64,000 nucleotides of DNA from the NCBI GenBank assembly GCA_020850415.1, contig JADZER010000048.1, forward strand, positions 47,727 through 111,726. The letters are read 5' to 3'. Below the pieces are notes generated by a model. It saw nothing but the letters and a program-made list of their open reading frames with translations, was not told where the DNA came from and ran no database searches. Made by a program: the position numbers and the translations under genes. Of the stretch, positions 63,335 through 64,000 are shown piece after piece. The stretch comes from Phycisphaerales bacterium. Lineage in GTDB: Bacteria; Planctomycetota; Phycisphaerae; Phycisphaerales; UBA1924. Position 1 is the first letter of the stretch. Every line of letters starts with the position of its first letter.

Positions 63335-63935
63335 CTGCGGACTCCCTTTGGATTGTCGTGGACGATCGTCCACGCAGCAGCAGGTGACAAGCACCCTTTA
63401 CACGCGGCGGAGCGCACGCTGCACTCCGCACGATCAGAACAACATGCCGTCCTTGGCGACGGTCCCGATTCCGCCGACCACCACCGAGACTCCCCCAGGT
63501 CCCGGGCTGACCCATGCCAGCCCGTCCGCGAGCGATTCCGTGGCCAGGCCGCCGTGCTCCACGCGAGCGCCGGCGTCATGCCCGTTCCCCGCGCGCGGCT
63601 CGTTCATGGCTCGACCGTGGAGTGAACCGCCAACCGCATCGAGCACGCCCTACACCCAGCTCTCCGACGCTGCCCCGCGGATCTCGCACCTCCGCCCCAG
63701 GTTCTGGCACGAATCGACGCCCTCGCACAACCCTGCGCACGATCGGACGGCGGACGATCGGCCGCCGGGCGATCGGCCGTTGGCCGGTTCCCCGGCGCCG
63801 GACGCCGCGTCCAGCCCGAGGACGCCGCGGCGGGGCAATGGTGGGTCCTCCCGTGGCGCAAGCCAAAAACAGACCGCCCGCGATTTCTCGCGGGCGGCCA
63901 GAGGTCAGGATTGACGCGCGAGGCGTCTGTCGCGA
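63335..63935. other. Intergenic region between two PEP-CTERM genes
   Basis: This 601-base region holds the terminator of the right-hand gene (63864-63898) and must hold the promoter of the gene at 62675-63334. Three CGATCGG-like strings lie near 63740-63780. A minus-strand frame at 63434-63646 (70 residues, ending GIGTVAKDGMLF) has plausible codon use but no ribosome binding site and no recognised relative, so it is not called as a gene. Confidence 0.45.
63864..63898 (-). terminator. Rho-independent terminator of the right-edge PEP-CTERM gene
   Basis: CCGCCCGCGA (63874-63883) pairs with TCGCGGGCGG (63888-63897) and the minus strand continues CTGTTTTTGG. The hairpin copies the one at 62612-62639 but has a better T-run. 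Confidence 0.88.
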
Positions 63936-64000
63936 TTAGCGACGACGACGGGCGACCAGCGCGCCGAGGCCCAGCAGAGCGGCCGAGGCGGGAGCCGGGA
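63936..64000 (-). CDS. PEP-CTERM protein, C-terminal fragment (continues outside window)
   Basis: Only the last 21 or so codons are present, ending in TAA at 63936-63938. They encode PAPASAALLGLGALVARRRR, the same tail as the protein at 62675-63334. The 3' flank is also shared. The rest of the gene lies beyond the right edge, so nothing can be said about its body. Confidence 0.85.
   Translation of the reverse strand, partial: PAPASAALLGLGALVARRRR

Noticed and set aside
63434..63646. 70-codon minus-strand frame between the two PEP-CTERM genes
   Set aside because: Codon use is acceptable, but no ribosome binding site, no export or domain motif, and no relative known to me.

Overview
The window is about two-thirds or more G+C and looks like the chromosome of a planctomycete of the class Phycisphaerae. 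The evidence is an alternative complex III (ActA/ActB), a DUF1800/DUF1501 pair, an exosortase with several PEP-CTERM-like substrates ending in RRRR, a secreted protein with a planctomycete LEPR-like N-terminal motif, and planctomycete-type dispersed palindromic repeats. No phage, plasmid, insertion sequence or CRISPR array is visible. The tetranucleotide ACGT seems to be missing almost everywhere, so Asp-Val, Tyr-Val and Asn-Val pairs are written GAT-GTN, TAT-GTN and AAT-GTN.

Layout, left to right. 1-4305 (minus): the respiratory genes actA and actB, with actB cut by the left edge; heme A synthase runs divergently at 4549-5982. 6139-9058 (plus): DUF1800 and DUF1501. 9065-13609 (minus): a stand-alone NRPS with the order adenylation, adenylation, carrier, thioesterase. 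13955-17596 (minus): a small PEP-CTERM protein and a large CAP-domain surface protein. 17949-20261 (plus): a secreted beta-helix protein. 20303-33211 (plus): thirteen tightly packed, mostly overlapping genes for a secreted and probably sulfated polysaccharide (two sulfotransferases, flippase, acetyltransferase, polymerase/ligase, glycosyltransferases, deacetylase, FemAB-like protein, Alg13/Alg14-like pair, nucleotide-sugar dehydrogenase, methyltransferase). 33448-43716 (plus): the exosortase operon (degenerate nucleotidyltransferase, exosortase, EpsI, Wzc-like chain-length kinase, initiating sugar transferase, giant TPR protein). 43989-46570 (plus): three small exported sorting-signal proteins, each with a Cys and a Gln placed as in thioester domains. 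46667-50143 (minus): the four dTDP-rhamnose genes, with dispersed inverted repeats between them.

The last third is more household: a small lipoprotein, a fibro-slime protein, a DUF502-hpf-ptsN-ptsH group, tRNA-Ile(GAU), a two-component system, three exported proteins (DUF4139, vWA, VIT-vWA), and two PEP-CTERM genes whose tails and terminators are nearly identical, the second cut by the right edge.

The central 26 kb reads as one functional unit. Nucleotide-sugar supply (rml genes, dehydrogenase), chain initiation, elongation, decoration, flipping, polymerisation and length control sit next to the exosortase and next to its apparent substrates. The most interesting idea is that these substrates may be thioester-forming, covalently attaching surface proteins held at the envelope by the exosortase system.
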